Assembly: GCA_030746555.1 (NCBI GenBank)
Contig: JASLMK010000053.1
Span: 1 to 64,000 of the forward strand
DNA: 64,000 nt
Origin: Planctomycetota bacterium
GTDB lineage: Bacteria > Planctomycetota > UBA1135 > GCA-002686595
Reading direction: 5' to 3'
Part shown: piece by piece, positions 18,439 to 27,137 of the stretch
Layout of the letters: the number at the start of each line of letters is the position of its first letter
How positions within the stretch are numbered: the stretch's first letter is position 1
The notes under the pieces: model-generated
Database searches by the model: none
What the model was told of the DNA's origin: nothing
The model's input: the letters and a program-made list of their open reading frames with translations, nothing else
Translations under genes and position numbers: made by a program

Positions 18439-18568
18439 CGAGCGGCTCTCCTGTCGGTGTGGTCGGAGACGGCGGCGCGGCCTACTCTAGCCACGAGGCC
18501 CCGCCGGGTCTGCGCGCAAGACCGATCACCCCGTGGGCCAAGGGAGCCGGGCTGCTACGCTCTCGGCC

Positions 18569-19363
18569 GTGACGACTCCCCTGCGCACCGCCCTCTCCCA
18601 CGCGGTCGGCTGGCTCGCCGACCGCCGCATCCCCCGCCCCCTGCGAGCACCGATCTTCGAGGCCTACGCCCGCTTCACCGGCGCCGACCTCTCCGAGGCC
18701 CTGCCGCCCCTGCACGCCCACGCCAGCCTGGGGGCCTTCTTCGTCCGGCGCCTGCGCCCCGGAGCGCGGCCGCTCTGCGCCGACCCGGAGCTCGTGCCCT
18801 CGCCGGTGGACGGGCGCGTGCAGACCCTTTGTCGCGCGCGGGAGGGCACGGTGCTGCAGGCCAAGGGCCGGTCCTACGCCCTGCGCGACCTGCTCGCCGG
18901 CGTCGGCGGGGACCTCGACCTGGAGGGAGCGGCGGTCTGGACGATCTACCTCTCCCCCCGCGACTACCACCGCATCCACAGCCCCGAGGAGGGAGTCCTG
19001 ACCGAGGTGCGCCGCGTCGGCGGCTGCCGCTTCTCGGTCGCCCCCAAGGTCCTGGCGCGCCGCGACGTCCTGGCGGTGAACGAGCGCGCCGTGCTGCGCA
19101 TCGAAACGGCCCGCGGCCCGCTCCTGTTGGTGCTCGTCGGCGCCCTCAACGTGGGCCGCATCCGGGTCGTCGGCGTGCCCGCCGACCACGACGGTCCCCT
19201 CGAGACCCCGCGCGAGCTCGAGCGCGGCGGGGAGCTGGCTCGCTTCGAGATGGGCTCGACGATCGTCCTCGTCGCCCCTGGGGGGGTGGCCGAACCCCTC
19301 GACGCCCTCGCCGAGGGGCAGGCGGTCCTCATGGGCGAGGCCGTCGGCCGCTACCTCCCATGA
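18569..19363 (+). CDS. psd: Phosphatidylserine decarboxylase
   Basis: This pyruvoyl enzyme decarboxylates phosphatidylserine to phosphatidylethanolamine at the inner membrane. The 264-residue product has the family landmarks: LGAFFVRRLRPGARP, SPVDGRV, the HRIHSPEEG segment (YLSPRDYHRIHSP), and the C-terminal self-cleavage site MGST (about residues 228-231), where the usual LGST Leu is Met. The Ser becomes the pyruvoyl group after cleavage. GTG 18569 fits the family N-terminus; the frame upstream carries no signal. The stop overlaps the start of the next gene (ATGA). Confidence 0.9.
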   Translation: MTTPLRTALSHAVGWLADRRIPRPLRAPIFEAYARFTGADLSEALPPLHAHASLGAFFVRRLRPGARPLCADPELVPSPVDGRVQTLCRAREGTVLQAKGRSYALRDLLAGVGGDLDLEGAAVWTIYLSPRDYHRIHSPEEGVLTEVRRVGGCRFSVAPKVLARRDVLAVNERAVLRIETARGPLLLVLVGALNVGRIRVVGVPADHDGPLETPRELERGGELARFEMGSTIVLVAPGGVAEPLDALAEGQAVLMGEAVGRYLP

Positions 19364-19959
19364 CGATCACGACAAGGGACCGCACCCTGCTGCGCCTCTC
19401 CACGGCCATCGTCCTCGGCCGCTGGGACGAGCTGCGCCGCCTGCGGGCCGCCGCCGGTCCTGGAGAACCCGACCGCGCCTGGCGCGAGGCGGTCCTGCAG
19501 ACCCACGTCTTCGCCGGGTTCCCGCGGCTGGTCCAGGCCTACCAGGAGCTCGCGGCCCTCGGCGGCCTCGGCCCGCCGGCCTCCGGAGAGAAGGAGGCCG
19601 AGGACGACCCCGCGGGACGGGGCCGGGCGCTCTTCGAGCGCATCTACGCCGCCGACGCGCCCCGGATCCGCGCGCTCCTGGACGAGTCCGACCCGCTCTT
19701 CGCCTCCTGGGTCGCCGAGCACGCCTACGGGCGCGTGCTCTCGCGCCCCGGCCTCTCCGCCGACCGCCGCGAGCTCCTCGCGGTCTGCGCCCTGGCCGCC
19801 CTCGGCCAGGGCCGCCAGCTCGCCTCCCACGCCCGCGGCGCCCTGCGCTGCGGAGCGACGGCGGCGGAGGTCACCGAGGCGCTCGAGTGCGTCGCCGACA
19901 TCATCGACACCGAAGACCTCGAGCGAGCCCGCGCCGTCGTCGCGCGCTTCGCTCCTTGA
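19360..19959 (+). CDS. Carboxymuconolactone decarboxylase/AhpD-like protein
   Basis: The 199-residue all-helical product matches the carboxymuconolactone decarboxylase / AhpD family in its C-terminal half (ELLAVCALAALGQGRQLASH then GATAAEVTEALECVADIID). The N-terminal part (QTHVFAGFPRLVQAYQEL) also fits. The redox CxxC of true AhpD is absent, with only isolated cysteines, so peroxidase-reducing activity is not supported; the Glu and His of the family helix are present. It overlaps psd by ATGA, suggesting co-expression with phospholipid synthesis, although no functional link is established. Confidence 0.72.
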   Translation: MTITTRDRTLLRLSTAIVLGRWDELRRLRAAAGPGEPDRAWREAVLQTHVFAGFPRLVQAYQELAALGGLGPPASGEKEAEDDPAGRGRALFERIYAADAPRIRALLDESDPLFASWVAEHAYGRVLSRPGLSADRRELLAVCALAALGQGRQLASHARGALRCGATAAEVTEALECVADIIDTEDLERARAVVARFAP

Positions 19960-20220
19960 GCTGCCGCCCCGAGGCCGACCGTGGAGGGCCGAGGGGAATC
20001 CGGCCGGGGCGGGGGCTCTCACGGAATCGGGGCCACGGCCGCGATCCCCCCGAAGCTACGCGGGATCCGCCGAGCCGACAAGACGGGCGCCGCACGGCCA
20101 AGGGCGCTCCCCGGCCTCCCCCGGCCGGGCCTTCGGCACCCCGGCGCGACCGCGCTCGCGCGAGCGCCGGTGCCCCGCCACGCCGGGAGGGGCGGAACGG
20201 GCGCACCGCGAGCCCGGCGA

Positions 20221-23200
20221 TCAGCGGCCGCCTTCGAGGGTCACGGCCACCAGCCGTACCGGCTCGAGCGCCCGGATCGAGAGGCTCTTGCCCCGCGCCT
20301 CGCCGGGGACCCTGCGCAGGCCGCCGCGCACCTCCACGCCGTCGACGTCGACGCGCACGCGGCCGCCCTCGCGGGTCACGCGCAGGGTCACCTCGTGCCT
20401 CGTGCCCGCGGCGAACCCGGGGAAGGGAACGCCCGCTCCCGCCCGCACGCGCTCGAGCACCGCCGACAGCTCGCCCGTGTCCACCAGGCACGCGGGCTCG
20501 CCCCCGCCGCGATGGGTGAAGGCCACGTGGAAGCCCAGGACCGAGATCGCCAGGAGGTCGGGCGGCCGGCCGGCGGGCTGGTCGAAGGAGATGGTCACCT
20601 CCAAGGGGTGACGATCGACCTCCAGGAGGGGCACGAGCAGCAGGCGCGGACAGGGCGTCTCGACGAGCTCGGCGAGGTCGGAGGCGATGCGCGTCGGTAT
20701 CCAGCCCTGGGTGTCGAAGTGCCAGTCCCCGCGCTCCCAGGCCCCGGCGCGCACGGCGTCGAAGCGATAGCGCATCCACACGCGATCGGGGCCGACGAAG
20801 CGCGCCTCGCTCGGTCCGAAGCGCTCGCGGAAGGCATCGAGGTCGGGCGGGCGCGCGTCGGTGTCCAGGGCCGCGGCCAGCTCGCGCAGGTCGTCCTTCT
20901 GGGCGTCGGAGAGCACGTCGCCATCCTCCCGCAGGAGCGCCTCCACCCGCTGCAGCCTCTGGGGATCGCTGTGGACCGCGGCGAGCTCGCGGCGCGCGGC
21001 GGCGCTCGCGGCCAGGGCGCGCGCGACCAGGCGCTGCTCCAGCTCCTCGCGAGCGCCGGACAGCAGGCCGGCGAGGTGCGCGACCAGGGGCTCGCCGGCG
21101 GGCAGGGCTTCCGACTCCAAGAGGGACCGCGCGCCGTCGAGGTCGCCCTCGCGGTAGCGGAAGAGCGCCCGGGCGAGCTCCACCCGGGCTTCCTCCAGCC
21201 CGCAGGCGCGGCCGTCGACGAAGGACTCCAAGGTCCGGGCGTCGATCAGGGCGGCCCCGTCCCTCTCCCCCACGAGCAGGAAGTCGGTGCCGTGCCCTGC
21301 GAGCCGGAACCCCGACCGCAGGGGATCGGCGCCGCAGGTGAGCCTCCCCGAACGCCGGATGCGGTGGTGGACGATCTCCTTCGGCGCTCCCGCGGCCCGG
21401 CGGACTCCGTCGGCGGCGCACGCGAGGAACGCCTCTAGGGCGAGGGCCTCCGCCTGGCGCAGGTCGATGGTCCGGCCCACACCGGCGAGGGCCGGCTCGC
21501 CCGCCCGGGCGGACCACAGCTCGGCCGCCTCGCTGTAGCGGCGCATGGCCAGGGCGGCGTCACCGCGCTCCTCGAGGACCCCCAGACGACCGACCGCCGC
21601 TCGCAGGGCGAGCTCCCGTTCGAGATCGGCCAGCTCCCCGCGCCGCCGCTCGAAGGCCTCCTCCGCGGCGCGGGTGAACCGCTCCCTGTGCCCGTCGGGA
21701 CCGCTCCAATCCAGGCCGTGGACCCGGCGCGCCTCGCCGAACGCCTCTTCGAAGGCCGCCAGCACGGCCACTCCGCCGCCCGCCTCCAGATCGGCGCGCG
21801 CCCGCCCGGCGAGGCCCTCGACCAGCTCCCTCAGCTCCCGGTCGTGGCGCACCCACTCGTCGCGCAGGCGATCGACCAGACGCTCGAGCTCGCGCCGGAC
21901 CGGCGCCAGGGCCGCGACCAGCTCCGCGTCGACCTCCTGGGGCGGGGCGAGGCGCGCGGGCCCGCACAAGTCCAAGGGCTCGCGGGCGGCTGCCGCCCAG
22001 GCCTGGGCCCAGGCGCCCGCGGCGAGGTGGCGCTCCACCTCGGGGCGCACCCCGTCCCGCACGTGCGCGGCCAGTCCCGTGAGCAGGGCGGCGCGGCGGG
22101 TCGAACGGCCGCCGGCGACGGCCTCCCCCAGACGCTCGACGGTCGATGTGAAGGCCCTGCGGTGCCGCTGCTTGGGAAGCTCGAGCAGCGCGAAGCCGGT
22201 GTGCTCGAAGAGCAGGCGGGCCGCCCTCTCCTCCAGGAGCGCCTCGGCTTCGGTGAAGTCCCCCTCGGCCAGCCGCGGTGCGACGAGGGCCTCCAGGGCT
22301 CGCTGGGCCTCGAACACGGCCACGGTGAGCTCGCGGTCGAAGGCGCGCTCGAGCCGGCCGGCGGCCTCGCGCTGCGCCCCGGTGACGGCCCGCGCCAGGG
22401 CGGCCTCGACCCCCGTGTAGACCCGGGCGAGGACGGCGCCGTCGCTCGCCAGCTCCGCTTCCACGCGCGCGACGCGGGCGGCGTGCTCGTCGGGGTCCCC
22501 TCCGCCGAGGGGCGGATCGGGGGTCCTTGCCCAGGGACGCCAGAAGCCGAGGAGCCCGGCGAGGATCAAGGCCGCTCCCGCGGCGAGGAGCACCCGCGGG
22601 CGCCGGACACGGCCCCCGGCGTCGCTCGCCTCGAGACTCCCCGGCCGGATGTCGGGGGCGCGCCGGGCGCGCACGCGCTCGAGGTCCGCGGTCAGCTCGG
22701 CGGGCGTGAAGTAGCGGCGCTGGCGGTCGCGCGAGAGGCACTTGCGCAGGACGAGCGCCAGCCCGCGCGAGAGCTCGGGCCGCAAGTCCCGCGCGTCGGG
22801 TACCGGGGCGTAGAGCACGTCCGAGAGCAGCTCCGCCGCGCTCTCGCCGGTGAAGGGCGGGCGGCCGCAGACCGCGTGGAAGAGGGTCGCCCCCACCGAC
22901 CACAGATCGCTCTGCACGTCCGCGGCCGACGGATTGCGCGCCTGCTCGGGACTGATGTAGTGCGGCGTGCCCAGGGTCGCGCCCGTGCGTGTCAACAGGG
23001 GGTCCTCGTCCACGCGCGCCAGGCCCAGGTCCACCAGGCGCGGCTTGCCCTCGGGGGTCAACAAGATGTTCGCGGGCTTCACATCACGGTGGACGACGCC
23101 CTGCTCGCTGGCGTGCTGCAGGGCGTCGCAGAGCGGGATGAACACGCGCAGGGCCTCGCGCTCTCCCATGCGCCCGGCGCGCTCGAGGCGCTCGGAGAGG

Positions 23201-23511
23201 GACTGACCCTCGACGAGCTCCATCGCGAACCACCAGGTGTTCTGCGTCCGGCCCATGTCGATGGCCGAGACGATGTTGGGGTGGGAGAGCAACGCCGCCG
23301 TGCGCGCCTCGCGCTGCAGGCGCCGCACGGCGCGCCGGCTACCGACCGCCTGGGGGTGCATGATCTTCAGGGCGACCGCCCGGCCGACCGAAGCCTGCAC
23401 GGCGCGGTAGACGACGCCGCTCGCTCCGCGACCCAGGACGCCCTCGATGCGGTAGCCGGGGATCTCCGGCGGCGGGACGGAGCGCGGCTCGTCTCGGCTG
23501 GGCTCGTTCAC
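20221..23511 (-). CDS. Membrane Ser/Thr protein kinase with extracytoplasmic lectin-like domain
   Basis: This 1096-residue receptor-like kinase has a complete catalytic domain at residues 20-280: Gly loop LGRGASGVV (26-34), Lys49, HRDVKPAN (141-148), DLG in place of DFG (161-163) and the SPEQ segment. A single membrane helix lies at about 306-324 (VLLAAGAALILAGLLGFW). The outer part is a long helical, Glu/Arg-rich region (about 340-930) and a C-terminal beta-rich domain of LamG/concanavalin type (RHEVTLRVTREGGRVRVDVDG). The Hanks-type kinase is expected to be active. The ligand could be a glycan or surface polymer, by inference from the fold only. The 3-prime flank (19960-20220) shows no gene. 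Confidence 0.9.
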   Translation of the reverse strand: MNEPSRDEPRSVPPPEIPGYRIEGVLGRGASGVVYRAVQASVGRAVALKIMHPQAVGSRRAVRRLQREARTAALLSHPNIVSAIDMGRTQNTWWFAMELVEGQSLSERLERAGRMGEREALRVFIPLCDALQHASEQGVVHRDVKPANILLTPEGKPRLVDLGLARVDEDPLLTRTGATLGTPHYISPEQARNPSAADVQSDLWSVGATLFHAVCGRPPFTGESAAELLSDVLYAPVPDARDLRPELSRGLALVLRKCLSRDRQRRYFTPAELTADLERVRARRAPDIRPGSLEASDAGGRVRRPRVLLAAGAALILAGLLGFWRPWARTPDPPLGGGDPDEHAARVARVEAELASDGAVLARVYTGVEAALARAVTGAQREAAGRLERAFDRELTVAVFEAQRALEALVAPRLAEGDFTEAEALLEERAARLLFEHTGFALLELPKQRHRRAFTSTVERLGEAVAGGRSTRRAALLTGLAAHVRDGVRPEVERHLAAGAWAQAWAAAAREPLDLCGPARLAPPQEVDAELVAALAPVRRELERLVDRLRDEWVRHDRELRELVEGLAGRARADLEAGGGVAVLAAFEEAFGEARRVHGLDWSGPDGHRERFTRAAEEAFERRRGELADLERELALRAAVGRLGVLEERGDAALAMRRYSEAAELWSARAGEPALAGVGRTIDLRQAEALALEAFLACAADGVRRAAGAPKEIVHHRIRRSGRLTCGADPLRSGFRLAGHGTDFLLVGERDGAALIDARTLESFVDGRACGLEEARVELARALFRYREGDLDGARSLLESEALPAGEPLVAHLAGLLSGAREELEQRLVARALAASAAARRELAAVHSDPQRLQRVEALLREDGDVLSDAQKDDLRELAAALDTDARPPDLDAFRERFGPSEARFVGPDRVWMRYRFDAVRAGAWERGDWHFDTQGWIPTRIASDLAELVETPCPRLLLVPLLEVDRHPLEVTISFDQPAGRPPDLLAISVLGFHVAFTHRGGGEPACLVDTGELSAVLERVRAGAGVPFPGFAAGTRHEVTLRVTREGGRVRVDVDGVEVRGGLRRVPGEARGKSLSIRALEPVRLVAVTLEGGR

Positions 23512-23520
23512 GGGTCTCCT

Positions 23521-23719
23521 AGCCCGAAGGATTCATGAAGACGTGCACCAGACACAGCAACTCGGTTCGGGGTGATGCTTTTCGGGTTCTGGCGACGCAG
23601 GCGACCCTGAACGGGTCGTCGAGGAAGCCAGGTTCCGCAAAGCGCCGCCAGGGGCCGAGAGGCCGTCGGAGACGGCCGGTTGCGAAGTCTGGTGTGCGTG
23701 TTCATGGGGAATCCGGGCT
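23521..23719. repeat. Inverted-repeat element of about 200 bp
   Basis: Two arms of about 49 bases (23521-23569 and 23671-23719) are imperfect inverted copies of each other, about two thirds identical, sharing cores such as CACCAGAC and GCAAC. They enclose about 100 bases (23570-23670) with no convincing coding sequence. The right arm is nearly identical (46 of 49) to the single copy at 8162-8210. Size, symmetry and intergenic location suggest a MITE- or REPIN-like element, mobilised in trans if at all; a folded RNA or terminator is the alternative. It lies in the 388-base gap between the kinase and ABC operon genes; the rest of that gap shows no gene. Confidence 0.6.
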
Positions 23720-23899
23720 TGCAGCCTGCGGGACGACGCCCCACCGCGAGTTCGGCCATCTGCGGTTGTCCCGAGTCTCCGCCCCCGTCCGACCGCGGGC
23801 GGCGCGTCGATCCGCCCGCGCACCTGTGGGTCCCCGCGCGCGAGGAAGTAGACTGACGCCGGTGTGTCCTCCCGCCCCGAGGCCTGCTAGAGAGCTCTG

Positions 23900-24922
23900 A
23901 TGATCCAGCCCCGTCCCCGTGGCCGCACCCTGGCGGCCGTCCTCGGGCTCGCCGCCCTGGCGACCGCCTGCGCCCCCACGCCCGACGTCGTCCTCTACTG
24001 CGCCCTCGACGAGGTGCACGCGGCGCCCATCGTGCGCGCCTTCGAGGAGAGCACGGGCCTCGTGGTCGGGGCCGAGTACGACATCGAGGCCCACAAGACC
24101 GTCGGGCTCGTGCGGCGCATCCGCGAGGAGCACGCGCGCCCGCGCTGCGACGTATTCTGGAACAACGAGATCGCCCACACGGTCAGCCTGGCCGACGAAG
24201 GTCTGCTCGCCTCCTACGACTCCCCCAGCGCGGCGGACATCCCCGAGGAGTTCCGCGATCCCCAGCGCCGCTGGACCGGCTTCGCCGCGCGCGCCCGCGT
24301 GCTGATCGTCAACACCGACATCACCGACCCCGCCGAGATCAGCGGCATGTGGGACCTGGTCGACCCGCGCTGGAGCGGGCGCTGCGGCATGGCGCGCCCC
24401 CTCACCGGCACGACCTTGACCCACGCCACGGCCCTGTTCTCCGTGCTCGGCGAGGAGCGCGCCCTGGAGTACCTGACCCGCGCGAAGCAGGGCGGCGTGC
24501 ACCTGACGAGCGGCAACGCGACCCTGATGCGCCTGGTGAGCGAGGGCGAGTTCGCCTGGGGCTGGACCGACACGGACGACTTCAACGTGGCCCTCGACCG
24601 CGGCGCCCCGGTGGCCGCGGTCTTCCCCGACGCCGGGCCCGACGGCCTGGGGACCCTGTTGATCCCCAACACCGTCTGCGTGCTGGCCGCGGCGCCGCAC
24701 CCCGATGCCGCACGGAGGTTGGTGGACCACATCCTCTCGGCCGAGGTGGAGGCGACGCTCGCGCGCTCGCGGTCGGCCCAGATCCCCTTGCACGGGTCCC
24801 TGTCCGACCTCGACCACCCCCTGCCCCTGGAGCGCATGAAGGTCATGGCCGTCGACTACGCCCGGGTGGGCGCGGAGATCGTCGAGCGCCACGCCCAACT
24901 CAAGGAGATGTTCCTCGATTGA
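23900..24922 (+). CDS. ABC-type ferric-iron-family substrate-binding lipoprotein
   Basis: The 340-residue product is a type-II periplasmic binding protein of the AfuA/FbpA/FutA family. It has a signal with lipobox (LAALATAC, Cys24), the opening VVLYCALDEVHAAPIVRAFEE, a DVFWNNE segment as in iron-binding members (WNN/SNE), a GFAARARVLIVNTD strand, and a hinge with GGVHLTSGNATLMRLVSEGEFAWGWTDTDD. By family the ligand should be Fe(III) or a similar small anion or metal complex; I did not confirm the iron tyrosines. It is the first gene of an operon whose members each overlap by four bases. Confidence 0.85.
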   Translation: MIQPRPRGRTLAAVLGLAALATACAPTPDVVLYCALDEVHAAPIVRAFEESTGLVVGAEYDIEAHKTVGLVRRIREEHARPRCDVFWNNEIAHTVSLADEGLLASYDSPSAADIPEEFRDPQRRWTGFAARARVLIVNTDITDPAEISGMWDLVDPRWSGRCGMARPLTGTTLTHATALFSVLGEERALEYLTRAKQGGVHLTSGNATLMRLVSEGEFAWGWTDTDDFNVALDRGAPVAAVFPDAGPDGLGTLLIPNTVCVLAAAPHPDAARRLVDHILSAEVEATLARSRSAQIPLHGSLSDLDHPLPLERMKVMAVDYARVGAEIVERHAQLKEMFLD

Positions 24923-26460
24923 GCCGGCCGCTGGTCATCGCCGCCGCCGCGATCTTCGCCCTGGTGTGCCTGGCCCCGGTGGCCGTCATGGCCGCCCGCG
25001 TGGGCGTGGGCGACTTCGAGGGCCTCCTGGCGGGACGCACGCTCGACCTGTTGGGCCGCACGGTCCGCCTGGGCCTGGGGGCGGCGGCCGTGGCCGTAGT
25101 CCTCGGCTTCCCCTACGGCTTCCTGGTCGCCCGCACGGACATGCCCCTCGCCGGCGTCCTGCGCCCCCTCGGTCTGGTCCCGTTCCTGCTCCCGCCTCTG
25201 TTCTTGGCGATCACTTGGACGGCGGTCAGCGACGTGCGCGGCGCCACGGCCTCGGTCTGGGTCCTGGGGGCGAACACGTTCCCCCTGGTGGCGCTGTTCA
25301 CCGCTCGCGCGTTCGAGCGCATCGACGCCCGACGCGAGGAGGCCGCCCTGCTGGTGGGAGGCCTGGGCGCCGCCCTGCGTATGGAGCTGCCCCTGGTCCT
25401 GCCCGGCGCGGCCTGCGGAGCCTGCCTGGCCTTCGTCTTCGCGGTCAACGACTTCGCCGTCCCCGACTACGTCTCCTCGGTCGGGCCCAAGTTCAACGTC
25501 TACGCCGACGAGGTCTTCGCCTCCTGGCAGGGAGACGGGGAGGCCGGTCGGGCCGTGGCCACGGCCCTGCCCCTGGTGCTGCTCACCCTAGCCCTGCTCC
25601 TGCCCGCCCTCGCCCTGCGGCGCCGGGGGGCCTTGGCCACGGTCGACGGCGACTTCCGCACGCCCGCGCCCCTGGCCCTGGGACGCCTGCGCTGGCCGGC
25701 CCTGGTCTTCTGCGGCCTCGTCCTCGTCCTCTGCGCCGGCCTGCCGTTGACGCGCCTGGCCTGGGAGGCGGGCGGCGGGACGCGCGGCTGGTCGGTGGAC
25801 GGCTTCCGCTCGGCCCTCTCGCGCACCCTCGACCTCGAACGCACCTTCCTCGCCAACAGCCTCGTCACCTCTGCCGTCGCCGCCTCCCTCTGCGCGCCCC
25901 TGGCCCTCGTCCTCGGCCACGCCCTGGAACGCTCGCGGCGCGGCCGGCGCCTGGAGGTCCTCGCCGTGCTCCCCATCGCCGTCCCGGCGATCCTCTTCGG
26001 CATCGGCAACATCGCCCTGTGGAACCGCGACGTGGCCTTCATGGCCGCCATCTACGACGGCCGTGCGATGATCGTCCTCTTGTTCATCGGCCGCTTCCTG
26101 GTCTTCCCGCTCCTGATCACCTCGGGCGCCGTCGCCTCCCTCGATCCACGCCTGGAGGAGGCCGCCGAGCTGGCGGGAGCCCGACCGGCGACGCGCCTGG
26201 CACGCATCGTCGCGCCCGGCGTGCGGCCCTCCCTCGTGGGCGGCTGGACCCTGGTCTTCGTCCTGGCCATGCGCGAGCTGGACGCGGCCATCCTCGTCCC
26301 GGCGGCCAACGGGACGGTCATCTTCAAGGCCTTCAACCGCATCCACTTCGCCCGCGACGACGCGGTGGCCGCCCTGTGCCTCTTGATCGTGTTCTTCATC
26401 GTGCTGCCGGGGCTGTTGTGGTCCCTCTTCGGCCGTCGCCGGCTGGAGGTGATCGCATGA
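24919..26460 (+). CDS. ABC transporter permease, fused double-domain (FbpB/ThiP type)
   Basis: The 513-residue membrane protein has about twelve hydrophobic helices in two repeats, as in the iron and thiamine importers where both permease domains are fused. EAA-like loops are visible in each half (RREEAALLVGGLGAALRMELPLVLPG and EEAAELAGARPATRLARIVAPG). The start is TTG 24919, which overlaps the stop of the binding-protein gene as TTGA; there is no ATG in a suitable position. It forms the channel for the adjacent binding protein and ATPase. Confidence 0.88.
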   Translation: MSRPLVIAAAAIFALVCLAPVAVMAARVGVGDFEGLLAGRTLDLLGRTVRLGLGAAAVAVVLGFPYGFLVARTDMPLAGVLRPLGLVPFLLPPLFLAITWTAVSDVRGATASVWVLGANTFPLVALFTARAFERIDARREEAALLVGGLGAALRMELPLVLPGAACGACLAFVFAVNDFAVPDYVSSVGPKFNVYADEVFASWQGDGEAGRAVATALPLVLLTLALLLPALALRRRGALATVDGDFRTPAPLALGRLRWPALVFCGLVLVLCAGLPLTRLAWEAGGGTRGWSVDGFRSALSRTLDLERTFLANSLVTSAVAASLCAPLALVLGHALERSRRGRRLEVLAVLPIAVPAILFGIGNIALWNRDVAFMAAIYDGRAMIVLLFIGRFLVFPLLITSGAVASLDPRLEEAAELAGARPATRLARIVAPGVRPSLVGGWTLVFVLAMRELDAAILVPAANGTVIFKAFNRIHFARDDAVAALCLLIVFFIVLPGLLWSLFGRRRLEVIA

Positions 26461-27137
26461 CGCGCGCCATCGAGCTCGAGAGCCTGACCGTCCGGGCCGG
26501 CGGACGCGAGTTGCTCGGCCCGCTCGACCTCGCCGTCGAGCGCGGCGAGCACGTGCTGGTCGTCGGGCCCTCCGGTTCGGGCAAGACCACGCTGCTGCGC
26601 GCCATCTGCGGCCTCGCCCGCCCCCACTCCGGTCGCGTGCTGCTGTTCGGCGAACGGGTCAGCGACGGGCCGCGCCTGCTCGTTCCCCCCGCCGGTCGCG
26701 GGGTCGGGATGCTCTTCCAGGGCGGAGCCCTGTGGCCGCACATGAGCGTCCGCCGCACCTTGGAGTTCGTCCTCGCCCGGGCCGGGACGCCGCGCGCCGA
26801 GCACCGGCGGCGCACGGGAGAGCTCCTGGAGCTCGTACACCTGGAGGGGTTCGAGGACCGGCTGCCCTCCACGCTCTCAGGCGGCGAAGCCCAGCGCCTG
26901 GCCCTGGCGCGCGCCCTCGCGCCCCACCCGCGCCTGCTGCTCCTCGACGAGCCCCTCGGCCCCCTCGACTCCGAGCTGCGCGCCTCCCTGCTCGCGCGCC
27001 TCGCCGAGGTGCAACGCAGCCTGGAGCTGACGGTGCTGCACGTCACCCACGACCCCGGTGAGGCGAACTCCCTGGCCGATCGCACCCTTGTGATGGCCGA
27101 GGGCGCGTTCGTCGCGGGCGAGGAGCGGAAAGCGTGA
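26457..27137 (+). CDS. ABC transporter ATP-binding protein
   Basis: This 226-residue ATPase has Walker A GPSGSGKT (37-44), the Q-loop MLFQGGALWPHMSV, signature LSGGEAQRLALARAL, Walker B LLLLDEPLGPLD and the H-loop HVTHD. The short length without a regulatory C-terminal domain fits a simple importer ATPase of the FbpC/PotA group. It starts with an ATGA overlap on the permease and ends with a GTGA overlap on the multiheme cytochrome, so a cytochrome is coupled directly to the transporter genes. Confidence 0.93.
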   Translation: MTRAIELESLTVRAGGRELLGPLDLAVERGEHVLVVGPSGSGKTTLLRAICGLARPHSGRVLLFGERVSDGPRLLVPPAGRGVGMLFQGGALWPHMSVRRTLEFVLARAGTPRAEHRRRTGELLELVHLEGFEDRLPSTLSGGEAQRLALARALAPHPRLLLLDEPLGPLDSELRASLLARLAEVQRSLELTVLHVTHDPGEANSLADRTLVMAEGAFVAGEERKA

